A DNA stretch of 64,000 bases, from contig NZ_PJJS01000044.1 of the NCBI RefSeq assembly GCF_002929845.1, positions 43,416 through 107,415 of the forward strand. The letters are read 5' to 3'. Each line of letters starts with the position of its first letter. Within the stretch, counting starts at the first letter, position 1. The DNA comes from Cryobacterium sp. M96 (lineage in GTDB: Bacteria; Actinomycetota; Actinomycetes; Actinomycetales; Microbacteriaceae). A program made the position numbers and the translations under genes. The notes beneath the pieces were generated by a model that saw only the letters and a list, made by a program, of their open reading frames with translations, ran no database searches and was not told the origin of the DNA. Shown here one piece after another: positions 42,653 to 51,470 of the stretch.

Positions 42653-44653
42653 ATGAAGATCCCCGCCATGAAACGAAGAGATTTTCTCAAGGTTGGCGGT
42701 GGTGTGGTCGCTGGCGCGGCCGTTGGCATCACCGGCACGAACGTTGGCAACAATCTAGGAGCCGGTGGGGAACTCGCGGCTGTGGCCTCAAGCCGGGGAC
42801 TGACCGGTGCCGAGGCCCGTGCGGCTCTGACGTCGGTGGTGCCACCCGGCAAGTATGATCCGTACTTCATGTTCGCGTCCGGCGGGCACTCCGGTCAGAT
42901 CTCGATCATCGGCATCCCTTCGATGCGGCTGCTAAAGATCATTCCCGTGTTCTCTCGCGATTCATTCTCTGGATATGGCTTTGGTACGGACGTTGACGGC
43001 GTCATCCCGCGGGGGTCCGATCCGACCAAGAGCAATCTGCTGAGCTGGGGCGACACCCACCATCCCGCCCTCTCGGAAACCGAAGGCCGGTATGACGGCC
43101 GCTGGCTGTACGTCAACGACCGTGCCAACGGGCGGATCGGTATGGTTGACCTCGCCGACTACAAGACGAAGCAGATCTACGACATCCCCAACATCGGCAG
43201 CGCTCACGGCGGAGTGTTCGTCACGCCCGATTCCGAGTACGCCCATGTGTCGTCCATCACTCCCCGGCCGATTACCGATAACGGATATGCGCCGCTCGAA
43301 AGCTACGCGGACCTTTATCGAGGCTTCTCGAGCTGGTGTGCGATCGACCAGACGACGGGCCACCTGGTGCCCGAAAAAAGCTTTCAGATCGAGCTCCCAC
43401 CCTATAGTCAGGATCTCGCGGACATGGGCAAGCTGGCCAGCGCGGGCTACGGGTTCCTGAATTCGTTCAACGCCGAGCTCTCGGTCGGCATGTCTCACAA
43501 GAACCCGCCGATTGAAATCGGGGCGGCCAAGAACAAATACGACTACCTCCACGTCATTGACTGGAAGAAAGCCGAAAAGGTCGTCGCTGCAGGCAAGATC
43601 ATTATGCGGAACGGCATCCGCGTGATCCCGTTGCAAGTGGCCATCAGTGAGGGTATCCTGCACTTCATTCCTGAGCCGAAGAATCCGCATGGAGTTGAGG
43701 TCTCTCCCGACGGAAACTACATCGTGATCGCGGGCAAGCTCGACCCGGCCGTGACGGTGTACTCGATCACGATGATCAAGAAGGCCATCGAGGACAAGAA
43801 CTTCGAGGGCACGGACCGCTACGGCGTTCCGATCATCCCGATCACGGCCGTCACTGCGGCGCATGTCGAACTCGGTGCCGGGCCGCTCCATACGCAGTAC
43901 GACGGCAAAGGCAACGCGTACACGAGCCTCTTCATCGACAGTGCGATCATCAAGTGGACCCTGGGTCCCGATGCCGGTGTGACTGAAAAGCCGTTTACCG
44001 TTCTTGAGAAGATCCCCGTGCACTACAACATTGGCCACCTCGCGATCCCCGGCGGAGACACTGTAGCGCCGGTCGGGACGTACATGGTCGCCCTCAACAA
44101 GTGGTCGCTCGATCAGGTGCAGAAACTTGGTCCGCAGCATCCGGTGAACTTGGAGCTTTTCGACATTGATCACACGCCGCCACGCGTGCTGAGCAGTTTG
44201 CCCCTCGGCGGATCCGAGCCGCACTATGCGCAGATTATCAGCGTCGACCGGCTCAGCCCGCTCACGGTCTACCCTCCGGGTACCGACCCGGAGACCATGG
44301 CTAAATCGGAGTTCGCGACCGCCTCCGGGCAGGAACGAATCGTGCGCGCGGACGGCTTCGTCGATGTCTACGCGACTGTCATGCGCAGCCACTTCACTCC
44401 TGAGCAGATCCCGGTCACTGTCGGTGAGAAGCTGCGCATCCACCTGACCAACATCGAGACAGCGGAAAACGCCACACACACATTCGCAGTGCCCAATCAC
44501 AACCTTCAGGCCACGCTCGACCCGGGGGAGACCGTGAGCGTGGAGTTCACCGCCGACCGGGTGGGATCGTTCGCCTTCTACTGCGCTCAGTTCTGCTCTG
44601 CCATGCACATGGAAATGTACGGGTGGCTGCTTGTAGCACCGGCGGGTGCCTGA
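42653..44653 (+). CDS. nosZ: Nitrous oxide reductase, Tat-type signal
   Basis: The protein has 666 residues. The N-terminus MKRRDFLKVGGG is a twin-arginine export signal (R8-R9). The seven CuZ histidines are present (H136, H137, H185, H346, H413, H462 and H524 by position), and the CuA site is CAQFCSAMHMEM (C644, C648, H652, M655) with His609 upstream. It reduces N2O to N2 outside the membrane with electrons delivered through CuA. ATG 42653 follows AGGAGG. Downstream genes overlap: the cupredoxin start shares one base with its stop. The usual maturation genes nosD, nosF, nosY and nosL are not in this window, so copper-site assembly must come from elsewhere. Confidence 0.95.
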   Translation: MKIPAMKRRDFLKVGGGVVAGAAVGITGTNVGNNLGAGGELAAVASSRGLTGAEARAALTSVVPPGKYDPYFMFASGGHSGQISIIGIPSMRLLKIIPVFSRDSFSGYGFGTDVDGVIPRGSDPTKSNLLSWGDTHHPALSETEGRYDGRWLYVNDRANGRIGMVDLADYKTKQIYDIPNIGSAHGGVFVTPDSEYAHVSSITPRPITDNGYAPLESYADLYRGFSSWCAIDQTTGHLVPEKSFQIELPPYSQDLADMGKLASAGYGFLNSFNAELSVGMSHKNPPIEIGAAKNKYDYLHVIDWKKAEKVVAAGKIIMRNGIRVIPLQVAISEGILHFIPEPKNPHGVEVSPDGNYIVIAGKLDPAVTVYSITMIKKAIEDKNFEGTDRYGVPIIPITAVTAAHVELGAGPLHTQYDGKGNAYTSLFIDSAIIKWTLGPDAGVTEKPFTVLEKIPVHYNIGHLAIPGGDTVAPVGTYMVALNKWSLDQVQKLGPQHPVNLELFDIDHTPPRVLSSLPLGGSEPHYAQIISVDRLSPLTVYPPGTDPETMAKSEFATASGQERIVRADGFVDVYATVMRSHFTPEQIPVTVGEKLRIHLTNIETAENATHTFAVPNHNLQATLDPGETVSVEFTADRVGSFAFYCAQFCSAMHMEMYGWLLVAPAGA

Positions 44654-45048
44654 TGAGGCCGGCATCCTCGCGACGCGCGGGCCTTGCATCGTTGTTCTTG
44701 ACCGTGGTCCTGCTGGCGACGGCATGCAGCACCGGCGGGGCTCAGCCTGACCGGTCGGCGACGTCCTCGTCCAGCTCGTCCACCGCGGTGCTTGCCGTGG
44801 TCGGCAAGGAGTTCTCCTTTACGCCGGCCGCCCTCACTGCGGTCGCGGGCGAAACGACGATCCGCTTCACGAACAAGGGAACGACAGGGCATGACCTCTT
44901 GATCGATGAGTTGCATGTGCATCTCATGGCTGATGCCGGTGAAACCGTCGAGGCAGACGTCACCCTCGCACCGGGCACATACGCGGTGTACTGCTCGATA
45001 CCCGGGCATCGGTCAGGCGGAATGGAAGGAACGCTGACGGTCTCATGA
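44653..45048 (+). CDS. Cupredoxin lipoprotein, likely electron donor to NosZ
   Basis: The protein has 131 residues. A signal with lipobox TAC-like ending (LLATACS) is followed by a Ser-rich spacer and a small blue-copper domain. Copper ligands are visible as His80 (in TTGHDLLI), Cys114, His119 and Met124 in CSIPGHRSGGM. It would be anchored on the outer membrane face and could carry electrons from the NrfD-type quinol oxidase to NosZ; that role is inferred from position. ATG 44653 overlaps the nosZ stop and the next gene starts inside its last codon (ATGA). Confidence 0.85.
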   Translation: MRPASSRRAGLASLFLTVVLLATACSTGGAQPDRSATSSSSSSTAVLAVVGKEFSFTPAALTAVAGETTIRFTNKGTTGHDLLIDELHVHLMADAGETVEADVTLAPGTYAVYCSIPGHRSGGMEGTLTVS

Positions 45049-45674
45049 CGGCAGGAACCGAAGGGTTCGCCCGCTTTTTCCGGCGAGGTTCGGTGACGCG
45101 AATCGGAATCGCGCGGATCGTTGCCGGTGCCGCCGGGATCGCTTTGGTACTCGTCGCTGCCACATTGCCGATCTGGCAAATGAGGTTCCTCGCCCCCCAA
45201 TACCCAGCCGGCCTCGACATCAAAGCGTACGGCAACAGCGTCAGTGGCGACCTGAGTGAGATCACGGTGCTCTCGCATTACATCGGGATGCCGCGCTTCG
45301 ACGCTACAGGGATGCCCGAGATGACGCTGTGGCCGTTTGTGATCCTGCTCGCTGTGCTGGGAGTAATCATTGCGACAGCGGCGGACAGAGCCTGGTGGCG
45401 ACGTCTCGCCTGCACCGGATTGTGGCTTATACCTGTCGGGGCGCTGGCCGATGTGCAGTTCCGCCTCTGGCAGATGGGACACAACCTGGATGGTTCCGCA
45501 CCGATGACCATCGACTCTTTCACCCCATTGGTCGTGGGCCCGACCGTGGTTATGAACTTCACAATGTGGGGCATTCCCGGATCGGCTCTCGCGCTGATCG
45601 CGGCCGCCGCCGCACTGGTGACGTTCGCCCCGACTATCCCACGACGCATCCCACGGCGTGTCTCCGAGCGCTGA
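45045..45674 (+). CDS. Membrane protein of nos-type clusters, function unknown
   Basis: The protein has 209 residues and about four membrane helices: one near 22-42, others at about 95-115, 120-140 and 170-195. The first outer loop carries LAPQYPAGLDIKAYGN then GDLSEITVLSHYIGMP, a pattern that I recall from membrane proteins accompanying nosZ in clade II-type clusters, where a role in copper supply or quinol contact has been proposed. It overlaps the cupredoxin gene by 4 bases, which points to coupled translation. The assignment is by context and partial motif. Confidence 0.65.
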   Translation: MTAGTEGFARFFRRGSVTRIGIARIVAGAAGIALVLVAATLPIWQMRFLAPQYPAGLDIKAYGNSVSGDLSEITVLSHYIGMPRFDATGMPEMTLWPFVILLAVLGVIIATAADRAWWRRLACTGLWLIPVGALADVQFRLWQMGHNLDGSAPMTIDSFTPLVVGPTVVMNFTMWGIPGSALALIAAAAALVTFAPTIPRRIPRRVSER

Positions 45675-45730
45675 ACGCAGCGTTCACCCGTTCCACTCAC
45701 GAACACCAAGCAGTTTGGCAGGACATTCGA

Positions 45731-46594
45731 ATGTCTAATAAAGCAGACGAGCCAGTCGAGGCAGGCGACAACCGGGTGAGAAAAACCGGCGTCGGCACGG
45801 AAGGCAAGTCGCACACTCTCAGCCGTCGCAACCTCCTCGCCACCCTCGGGATCGCGGCAGCCGGCGGAAGTGCCATAGCCCTCGGGTTCCTCAACGACGA
45901 CGCGGAGGCGACAACCGGGCAGGGAGGAACGAATGGAAAGAAGGGGAAAGGACCGGAGCACGCGTGGTGCATGGTCATCGACCTCCGAAGCTGCGACGGC
46001 TGCAAAGCGTGCACAATCGCCTGTCAACAGCGGCACAAGCTACCGGAGGAGCAGACCTGGATAAAGGTGTATTCGATGGAGGACAGCACAGGGGGCACCT
46101 ATCCGATGCCACGGCCGTGCATGATGTGTGAGAACCCGCCGTGCCTGTCGGTCTGCCCGGTGAGCGCCACCTTCCGCACTGACGAAGGGCTCGTCCTCGT
46201 CGACCCGAACACCTGCGTCGGCTCCCGGGCCTGCATGGCGGCCTGCCCCTACGAGGCGCGCTACTTCAACTGGAACGAACCAAAACCAGTCACAATGATG
46301 CCATTCCCTCCGACGCCGCAAATGCCGGTGCCCCAACAGAAGGGAACAGTCGGCAAGTGCGTTCTATGCGCAGACCGACTGCCGTACGGTGAACTACCCG
46401 CGTGCGTGACCGGCTGCCCAATGGGTGTCATGTATGTCGGCGACCTGATCACCGACGTCGCCGTGAATGGCCTCGGAGACGTCAAGGTACTCTCCGAATT
46501 TCTCAAAGAGAACGACGCCGTGCGATTCAAGGAGGAACTCGGGACCAACCCGCGGGTTTACTACATTCGCGGCCACGGACAGGACCTCTCGTGA
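45731..46594 (+). CDS. Tat-exported ferredoxin with four 4Fe-4S clusters (NrfC/DmsB-like)
   Basis: The protein has 287 residues from ATG 45731; the reading frame extends further upstream but without a start signal. The N-terminus LSRRNLLATLG is a twin-arginine signal. Four cysteine groups follow: CDGCKACTIAC, CMMCENPPCLSVC, CVGSRACMAAC, and CVLCADRL with CVTGC, each fit for a 4Fe-4S cluster. Such proteins pass electrons between a membrane quinol oxidase (next gene) and a periplasmic acceptor. The last 4 bases overlap the NrfD start. There is no catalytic molybdenum subunit nearby. Confidence 0.9.
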   Translation: MSNKADEPVEAGDNRVRKTGVGTEGKSHTLSRRNLLATLGIAAAGGSAIALGFLNDDAEATTGQGGTNGKKGKGPEHAWCMVIDLRSCDGCKACTIACQQRHKLPEEQTWIKVYSMEDSTGGTYPMPRPCMMCENPPCLSVCPVSATFRTDEGLVLVDPNTCVGSRACMAACPYEARYFNWNEPKPVTMMPFPPTPQMPVPQQKGTVGKCVLCADRLPYGELPACVTGCPMGVMYVGDLITDVAVNGLGDVKVLSEFLKENDAVRFKEELGTNPRVYYIRGHGQDLS

Positions 46595-48537
46595 GCAACC
46601 CGGTCCGGGCCGCAGCGCTTCGCCCATTCGGGACCCCCAGCCGCCGCTACTGGTACGCGATCACCGCCCTCGGCATTGTGGTCCTGGCCGGTGTCGTCGC
46701 CTGGATCGTACAGCTTGTGTTTGGGATGGGTGTCGCCGGCTACAACGATCAGGCGTTCTGGGGCATCTACATCGCCGACGTGATCACATTCATTGGGGTC
46801 AGTTACGGCGGAGCGGTGGTTTCCGCGATCCTGCGCCTCACCGGCGCCGACTGGCGTGCACCGCTCACCCGGCTTGCCGAGGGCACCGCAGTAGTGACTG
46901 TGCTTGTGGGCACGGCACTCATCATCCCGCACCTGGGACGCCCGGAGCGAGTCTGGGAGCTGTTGACCCAACCAAACTTCGCGGCCCCAGTGTTCTGGGA
47001 CTTTATCGCCGTGATGACCTATACCGCCGCATCCCTGGTGTTCTTCCTGTTGCCACTCGTGCCGGACATGGCCATCCTGCATGGTGAGGGCCCGCACCGG
47101 CTCGGCCGGTTCAGAGCCGGCTTGTACAGAGTCCTATCTCGCGGCTGGGTGGGTAACCCTGTACAACGGAAGGTGCTGAACCGGTCACTTGGACTGGTGT
47201 CGATCATGATCATTCCCTTGGCGGTGTCGGTGCATTCCGTGCTGTCATGGGCCTTCACACTAACCAACCGCCCCTGGTGGAATGAAAGCATCTGGGCGCC
47301 GTACTTCGTCGTCGCAGCACTCTACTCGGGCGTAGCGCTGGTCATTCTTGTCGTCGCGTCATTCCGTCGTGGCTACCACCTGGAGGCGTTTATCACCCCA
47401 AGACACTTCGTCCGTCTCGGGATGCTGCTGGTCACTTTCTCCGCGACCTACCTCTATATGACCTTTGCGGATCTCCTGCCTGGCGCGTACATCGGTGAAC
47501 CAGACACCCTCGCAGTGTTTCACGAGCTCCTGCTCGGCCGCCTGGCCGTCTGGTTTTGGCTATTCGTTATCGTCGGGGGCGTACTGCCGATCGTGATCAT
47601 GGCGTTGCCCTGGACCAGGAATGTGTGGGGCATCGTCACAGCGGCGGCCCTCGTCGTTCCGGCAATGTGGCTGAAACGGATGCTCATGGTCGTTGCTCCG
47701 GCCACATTCGACAACATGACCGGAACCTTCGGCGACTTTCGAATCACATGGGTCGGAGTGGCCATGACCCTCGCCGCAGCGGCCGCCGTTCCGCTGCTGC
47801 TCATGCTGCTCTTCCGGGTGGTGCCCCTGTTGTCCATCGACGAGATCGAGGAGATCGACGCCGCGAATGGGACTGTCCGGAAAGCAGAATCCGGGCAAAA
47901 GGTCGATGGTAACGGGCGGATGGCCCGATCCGTGGGTATCGTCGTCCTGCTCGTGGGGCTGATGGGTGGGGCGGCAGTCGGGGCTGCGGCTCCCGCTCAG
48001 GCGGACACGACGTCAGACACGGCATCCATAGCCCTGACCGGGGTGGAAGCGACCGGCCTAGTGCGGCTCACCGCGACCCTCACCGATCCGGACGGTCGAC
48101 CCATGTCCCAGGGGGATGTCGAATTCCTCACGACGACGAGCGCACTGGGGGAACGGCTCCTTCCCCTGGGCACAATCGCCACCGATACCACGGGCGTCGC
48201 CGTCCTGACCCTGGGCGGAGACTCTGACCACCTCTACCGGCCGTCAGAGGCCGGGCCGCAGGAATTCTTCGCCCACTACACACCGTCTATGGGCGAGCAA
48301 CCGATCACAGACTCGGTAACCGTGAATGTCACGGTGGGCCAGTCGGCATACCATCCGGCCGAACCCAAACCCTTTGTCACGATGGGAAAGGTCACGGTCA
48401 TAGCGATCTTCACTATCGTCGCCGCCATCTGGTTGACGTTGACCGTGCAGGTTGTAAAGGTCCGACGGGTCTGTACCGACGCCCAGCTCAACCAGGACAC
48501 GCAGGGCAGCGAGGGCGGGAAGGTCACCTCCGGCTGA
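46591..48537 (+). CDS. NrfD/PsrC-like quinol-oxidising membrane protein with Ig-like extension
   Basis: The protein has 648 residues from GTG 46591, which overlaps the ferredoxin stop. The first 415 residues are a NrfD-fold membrane protein with about eight helices (for example YYFVVAALYSGVALVILVV-like and FSATYLYMTFADLLPG). The rest is unusual: a helix near 445-468 ending AAAPAQA, an extracellular beta-sandwich-like domain (TLTDPDGRPMSQGDVEFLT, then TGVAVLTLGGDSDHLYR) and a final helix near 605-625. NrfD proteins bind menaquinol and pass electrons to the partner ferredoxin. The extra domain may hold the cupredoxin or NosZ at the membrane; this is inference. A bidirectional terminator follows. 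Confidence 0.88.
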   Translation: MSNPVRAAALRPFGTPSRRYWYAITALGIVVLAGVVAWIVQLVFGMGVAGYNDQAFWGIYIADVITFIGVSYGGAVVSAILRLTGADWRAPLTRLAEGTAVVTVLVGTALIIPHLGRPERVWELLTQPNFAAPVFWDFIAVMTYTAASLVFFLLPLVPDMAILHGEGPHRLGRFRAGLYRVLSRGWVGNPVQRKVLNRSLGLVSIMIIPLAVSVHSVLSWAFTLTNRPWWNESIWAPYFVVAALYSGVALVILVVASFRRGYHLEAFITPRHFVRLGMLLVTFSATYLYMTFADLLPGAYIGEPDTLAVFHELLLGRLAVWFWLFVIVGGVLPIVIMALPWTRNVWGIVTAAALVVPAMWLKRMLMVVAPATFDNMTGTFGDFRITWVGVAMTLAAAAAVPLLLMLLFRVVPLLSIDEIEEIDAANGTVRKAESGQKVDGNGRMARSVGIVVLLVGLMGGAAVGAAAPAQADTTSDTASIALTGVEATGLVRLTATLTDPDGRPMSQGDVEFLTTTSALGERLLPLGTIATDTTGVAVLTLGGDSDHLYRPSEAGPQEFFAHYTPSMGEQPITDSVTVNVTVGQSAYHPAEPKPFVTMGKVTVIAIFTIVAAIWLTLTVQVVKVRRVCTDAQLNQDTQGSEGGKVTSG

Positions 48538-48559
48538 CCCCGGACCAGCTACGAAAAAA

Positions 48560-48590
48560 GGAACGTCCGCGACAATATCGCGGGCGTTCC
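48560..48590. terminator. Bidirectional hairpin terminator between NrfD-like gene and tatA
   Basis: The arms GGAACGTCCGCGA (48560-48572) and TCGCGGGCGTTCC (48578-48590) pair with one G-T wobble around CAATA. An A-run precedes and a short T-rich stretch follows. It separates the convergent NrfD-like and tatA genes and probably serves both. Confidence 0.85.
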
Positions 48591-48612
48591 TTGTATGCCC
48601 TTTGGCACCGTC

Positions 48613-48828
48613 TCAGAGACGGGGGGCAGGCTCCGGTGACTCGGGTGTAGCGGCCACCGGGGCATCGAGGCCTGATTCGGCGGGGGTCGTACTCTGCATT
48701 TCGCTCTTCAAAATCTTTGTCGACTGCCCAAGGCTGCGAGCAAGGGCGGGAAGTTTGGACGAGCCGAAGAGAAGCACGACGATTGCAAGGATGATCAGGG
48801 AATGCCATCCGGTTAGGTTGCTGAACAT
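48613..48828 (-). CDS. tatA: Sec-independent (Tat) translocase component TatA/E
   Basis: The protein has 71 residues. A single N-terminal helix (WHSLIILAIVVLLFGSSKLPALARSLG) with the FG(S)xKLP hinge, followed by an amphipathic helix and a Pro/Ala-rich tail, is the TatA pattern. TatA oligomers form the pore that moves folded Tat substrates across the membrane. It converges on the nos genes, whose NosZ and ferredoxin carry twin-arginine signals. Whether it is the main genome copy cannot be told. Its promoter should lie at about 48829-48990. Confidence 0.88.
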   Translation of the reverse strand: MFSNLTGWHSLIILAIVVLLFGSSKLPALARSLGQSTKILKSEMQSTTPAESGLDAPVAATPESPEPAPRL

Positions 48829-49118
48829 GCGGGTCCGATCTGTAATTCGGTAGGGGTGTCGATACCGCCCCCATCAAGGGGGAGGTGGACAACGTCAATC
48901 CGAAATCTCCGCGGCCGCTCAATCGCGACGCTAAACGTCGTTGAACGCATCCGAACTAGCGATGACCTACTAAGTAATTTAGCACTCTGCGTTGCGGACC
49001 CGGAGTGGGGACGACGACGAGTCGATATTCGGGTGAGCAATGAGGTCGTTGTAGCCGCCGAAAGCATTCGCAACTTTTAATTCTTCAGCGAGCTGGTCGG
49101 CGCTTTCCTGGCTCCGGC
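48829..49118. other. Spacer upstream of tatA
   Basis: The stretch is A/T-rich at 48940-48990 (CTACTAAGTAATTTAGCAC), which fits a promoter for tatA. A 74-codon plus-strand frame at 48856-49080 is doubtful. Confidence 0.35.
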
Positions 49119-49470
49119 TCAAGACGGGGACAAGTCGGGCTGATTCAGTCTTCTCAGCGGGAATGTGGCCTCCTTGGTCCAGCCGCCGGCCCCGATGATG
49201 CCGACTGTGACGGTGTAAGTACCGCCGACAATGCGCAACGCCGCGGCGTTCTCATCCCAGTGGGTACAGCTCCGCGGTTCGAGGGCGAGTTGAACGGCCT
49301 CGCTCTCGCCCGCGTGGAGGTGCACTCGGGTGAAAGGGGCGATTTGTTGCAGGTGACCAGGCTCTGCTCCTTGGTGTCTCGCAGGAGTGAGGTGTTCCCG
49401 GGCGAGCCGGATCCGCCAGCAGGCACGGCGCGACTCTCCTCGCACGCCACCACCTCCTGGGTACCCCAAC
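49119..49470 (-). pseudogene. C-terminal relic of a GH3 beta-glucosidase-type gene
   Basis: The minus strand reads PFTRVHLHAGESEAVQLALEPRSCTHWDE, then RIVGGTYTVTVG. This is the fibronectin-III-like domain at the C-terminus of family 3 glycoside hydrolases. Upstream codons drift between frames and the catalytic domain is absent. It is a decayed fragment next to the GH26-type gene. Confidence 0.7.
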
Positions 49471-49633
49471 GTGCTGGCCTGAAGTACATGCGGACCGACG
49501 TTTTTTTATTTGCGGCCAGCAGACCCCGCGGATTCCGCGGGCCCCCTTGATGCCCTACTCTGACGACACAAGAGATTTTCACTGCGGCATTGTGCCGTGG
49601 TATCCGAGTGAATCTCCCCACCCGGGAGCTTCC

Positions 49634-50935
49634 ATGCGCGCACACCGTCACATCCGATCCGCGGTCGCGGTTTCGGTCGTGTTACTTACCATCCTGGCCG
49701 GATCCACCGGCATGGCTGCCGCCCCCAGCGCGTCAGCCGCGTCGAGTGCCACCACTCTCTCATTGAGCCCGAACACCGGCCCGGCCGGCTCCACACTCAC
49801 CGCCAGCGGACGCGGATTTCCGCGAAACACCGCGGGCACGGTGACCATGGGAACTACCCGTCTTGCGGTTCAAACCTGGGCGAACGGAACCTTCAGCGCC
49901 GATCTGACGGTTCCCAACACCACAACCAGCATCCTGCCGGTGACGGCAACAGTAGGCACCGTGACGGCCAGCGCGTCCTTCACCGTCAGCTTCGCCCCCG
50001 TCTCCACCGCGGTGGACCCGGCAGCCACCACCACCCTCACCCAGCAGGCCATTACAACGAGCGCCCCAATCAGCGCGTCCCGTCTACGTTTCGGGGTGGC
50101 CACCCCGGGCGGCGCCCTGGCGAATTCCGAACTGGACGCGGTCGCCACTCTCGTAAACGAGAGCCCCTCGATCGTGATGTCGTACAAAGACTTCAACCAG
50201 GCCTTGTCGATCGCCGAACTCGACTCCGTGCGGGCGCGCGGAGCCACGAGCCTAATCACCTGGGAACCCTGGGTTTGGGGCGGCGGGCTAAGCCAGCCGG
50301 CCTACTCTTCTACTCGCGTCACTGACGGCACCTACGACACCTACCTCACCCAGTGGGGCCAGGCCTTGGCCGCCTGGGGGCAGCCGGTGATGCTGCGCTA
50401 CGGCCATGAGATGAACGGCAACTGGTATCCCTGGGCGGATAGCGTTAACGGCAACGCCCCGGGCGACTACGCTGCGGCCTGGCGCCACGTGCACGACGTC
50501 GTCGCCGCAGCCGGAGCCACCAACGTGTCCTGGGTCTGGAGCCCGAACATCCCGTTCACCGGTTCGACCCCGCTGGTCGGACTTTACCCCGACGCCGCGT
50601 ACGTCGACGTCGTTGCGCTGGACGGGTACAACTGGGGTACGTCGGCGGCCTGGAGCACCTGGCAGGCACCAGCGGCCCTCTTCGACACTGGGCTCGCCCA
50701 ACTGCGCGCACTGGCGCCCGGGAAGCAGATCATTATCGCCGAAACCTCGTCCGCCGAGGCCGGCGGGTCGAAGTCGAAGTGGAACACCGCCTTGGTGGCC
50801 TACCTGGCGAAGCAACCCGACGTCACCGGTTTCGTCTGGTTCCACTTCCTCAAGGAGACCGACTGGCGCATCAACAGCTCCACAACCTCCACAAGCTCCC
50901 TCACCAAGGCACTGGCGGCGCGCTCGGTGAATTGA
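49634..50935 (+). CDS. Secreted GH26-type glycosidase with a TIG-like domain
   Basis: The protein has 433 residues from ATG 49634 after GGGAGCTTCC. A signal peptide (ends near AAAPSASA) is followed by an IPT/TIG-like beta domain (about 45-125) and a catalytic barrel. The acid/base is Glu259 in RYGHEMNGNWYPW, and the nucleophile Glu370 in IIIAETSSA. The WYPW and GHEMNG blocks are typical of family 26 (beta-mannanases and related glucanases). The enzyme would be exported to cut plant or microbial polysaccharide. Substrate is probable rather than certain. The adjacent GH3 relic and the mannoside operon at 14-22 kb suit polysaccharide use. Confidence 0.85.
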   Translation: MRAHRHIRSAVAVSVVLLTILAGSTGMAAAPSASAASSATTLSLSPNTGPAGSTLTASGRGFPRNTAGTVTMGTTRLAVQTWANGTFSADLTVPNTTTSILPVTATVGTVTASASFTVSFAPVSTAVDPAATTTLTQQAITTSAPISASRLRFGVATPGGALANSELDAVATLVNESPSIVMSYKDFNQALSIAELDSVRARGATSLITWEPWVWGGGLSQPAYSSTRVTDGTYDTYLTQWGQALAAWGQPVMLRYGHEMNGNWYPWADSVNGNAPGDYAAAWRHVHDVVAAAGATNVSWVWSPNIPFTGSTPLVGLYPDAAYVDVVALDGYNWGTSAAWSTWQAPAALFDTGLAQLRALAPGKQIIIAETSSAEAGGSKSKWNTALVAYLAKQPDVTGFVWFHFLKETDWRINSSTTSTSSLTKALAARSVN

Positions 50936-51470
50936 GCCGCCAGGTTGGTGACAGTCGACGGCTGAAATAGGAATCTCCAAAACGGTACTTTCGCAGTGCT
51001 CTAACTTCGTGGTGCACCGGATCCAGAACCCGGAAGACCTCCAGCACGTCCGACGAATGACTCCTTTCATATCCGAAGCGGTGCTCAGCCGCCTGCCGTC
51101 TCTGCCAAAACAGCACGCACTGATCTTCGGTAATTCAGTGAGCGTGCCCACGACATTCAAAGTTCGCAACGCTAGCCTTACACCGAGAAGCGACGATGCA
51201 AAGATCCGACACGTCTGGTTCGTGGAGGACGCATCGGTTGCCGCACTCTGAATGAGTGGGGGAGTGCCGCTCGGCCGGACTGGTGGGTTTCGGCCGGGCT
51301 GACGTAACCGGTCTTATCGGGGACCCAATGAGCCAGGGCTGAGTCCTCAGATCAACAAGTCAGTGGACAGCTGTTCACGCCAGCAACGCGTTGGCAGGAA
51401 ACCGGGAACGGTTCAACCCGGCATGTGATTGATGTCATAGCTCTCAGCGACTTTGTGCGGGACTGCCCCA
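50936..51470 (+). pseudogene. Relic of a HerA/VirB4-type ATPase and following spacer
   Basis: From 50985 to the stop at 51251 the plus strand reads VLSQCSNFVVHRIQNPEDLQHVRRMTPFISEAV, then LPKQHALIFGNSVSVPTTFKV. This matches the C-terminal part of HerA/DUF87 ATPases, whose conserved ending is about 90 residues. No Walker A or B region remains. HerA proteins belong to DNA translocation and to several anti-phage systems. From 51252 to 51470 I see no feature. Confidence 0.7.

Noticed and set aside
42648..42656. ATG-CCA-TGA mini-ORF just before the nosZ start
   Set aside because: Two codons behind the ribosome site could affect translation, but such overlaps are common by chance and nothing supports a role.
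42962..44725. A 587-codon minus-strand frame opposite nosZ
   Set aside because: The nosZ frame has every copper ligand, so the opposite frame is a shadow without start signals.
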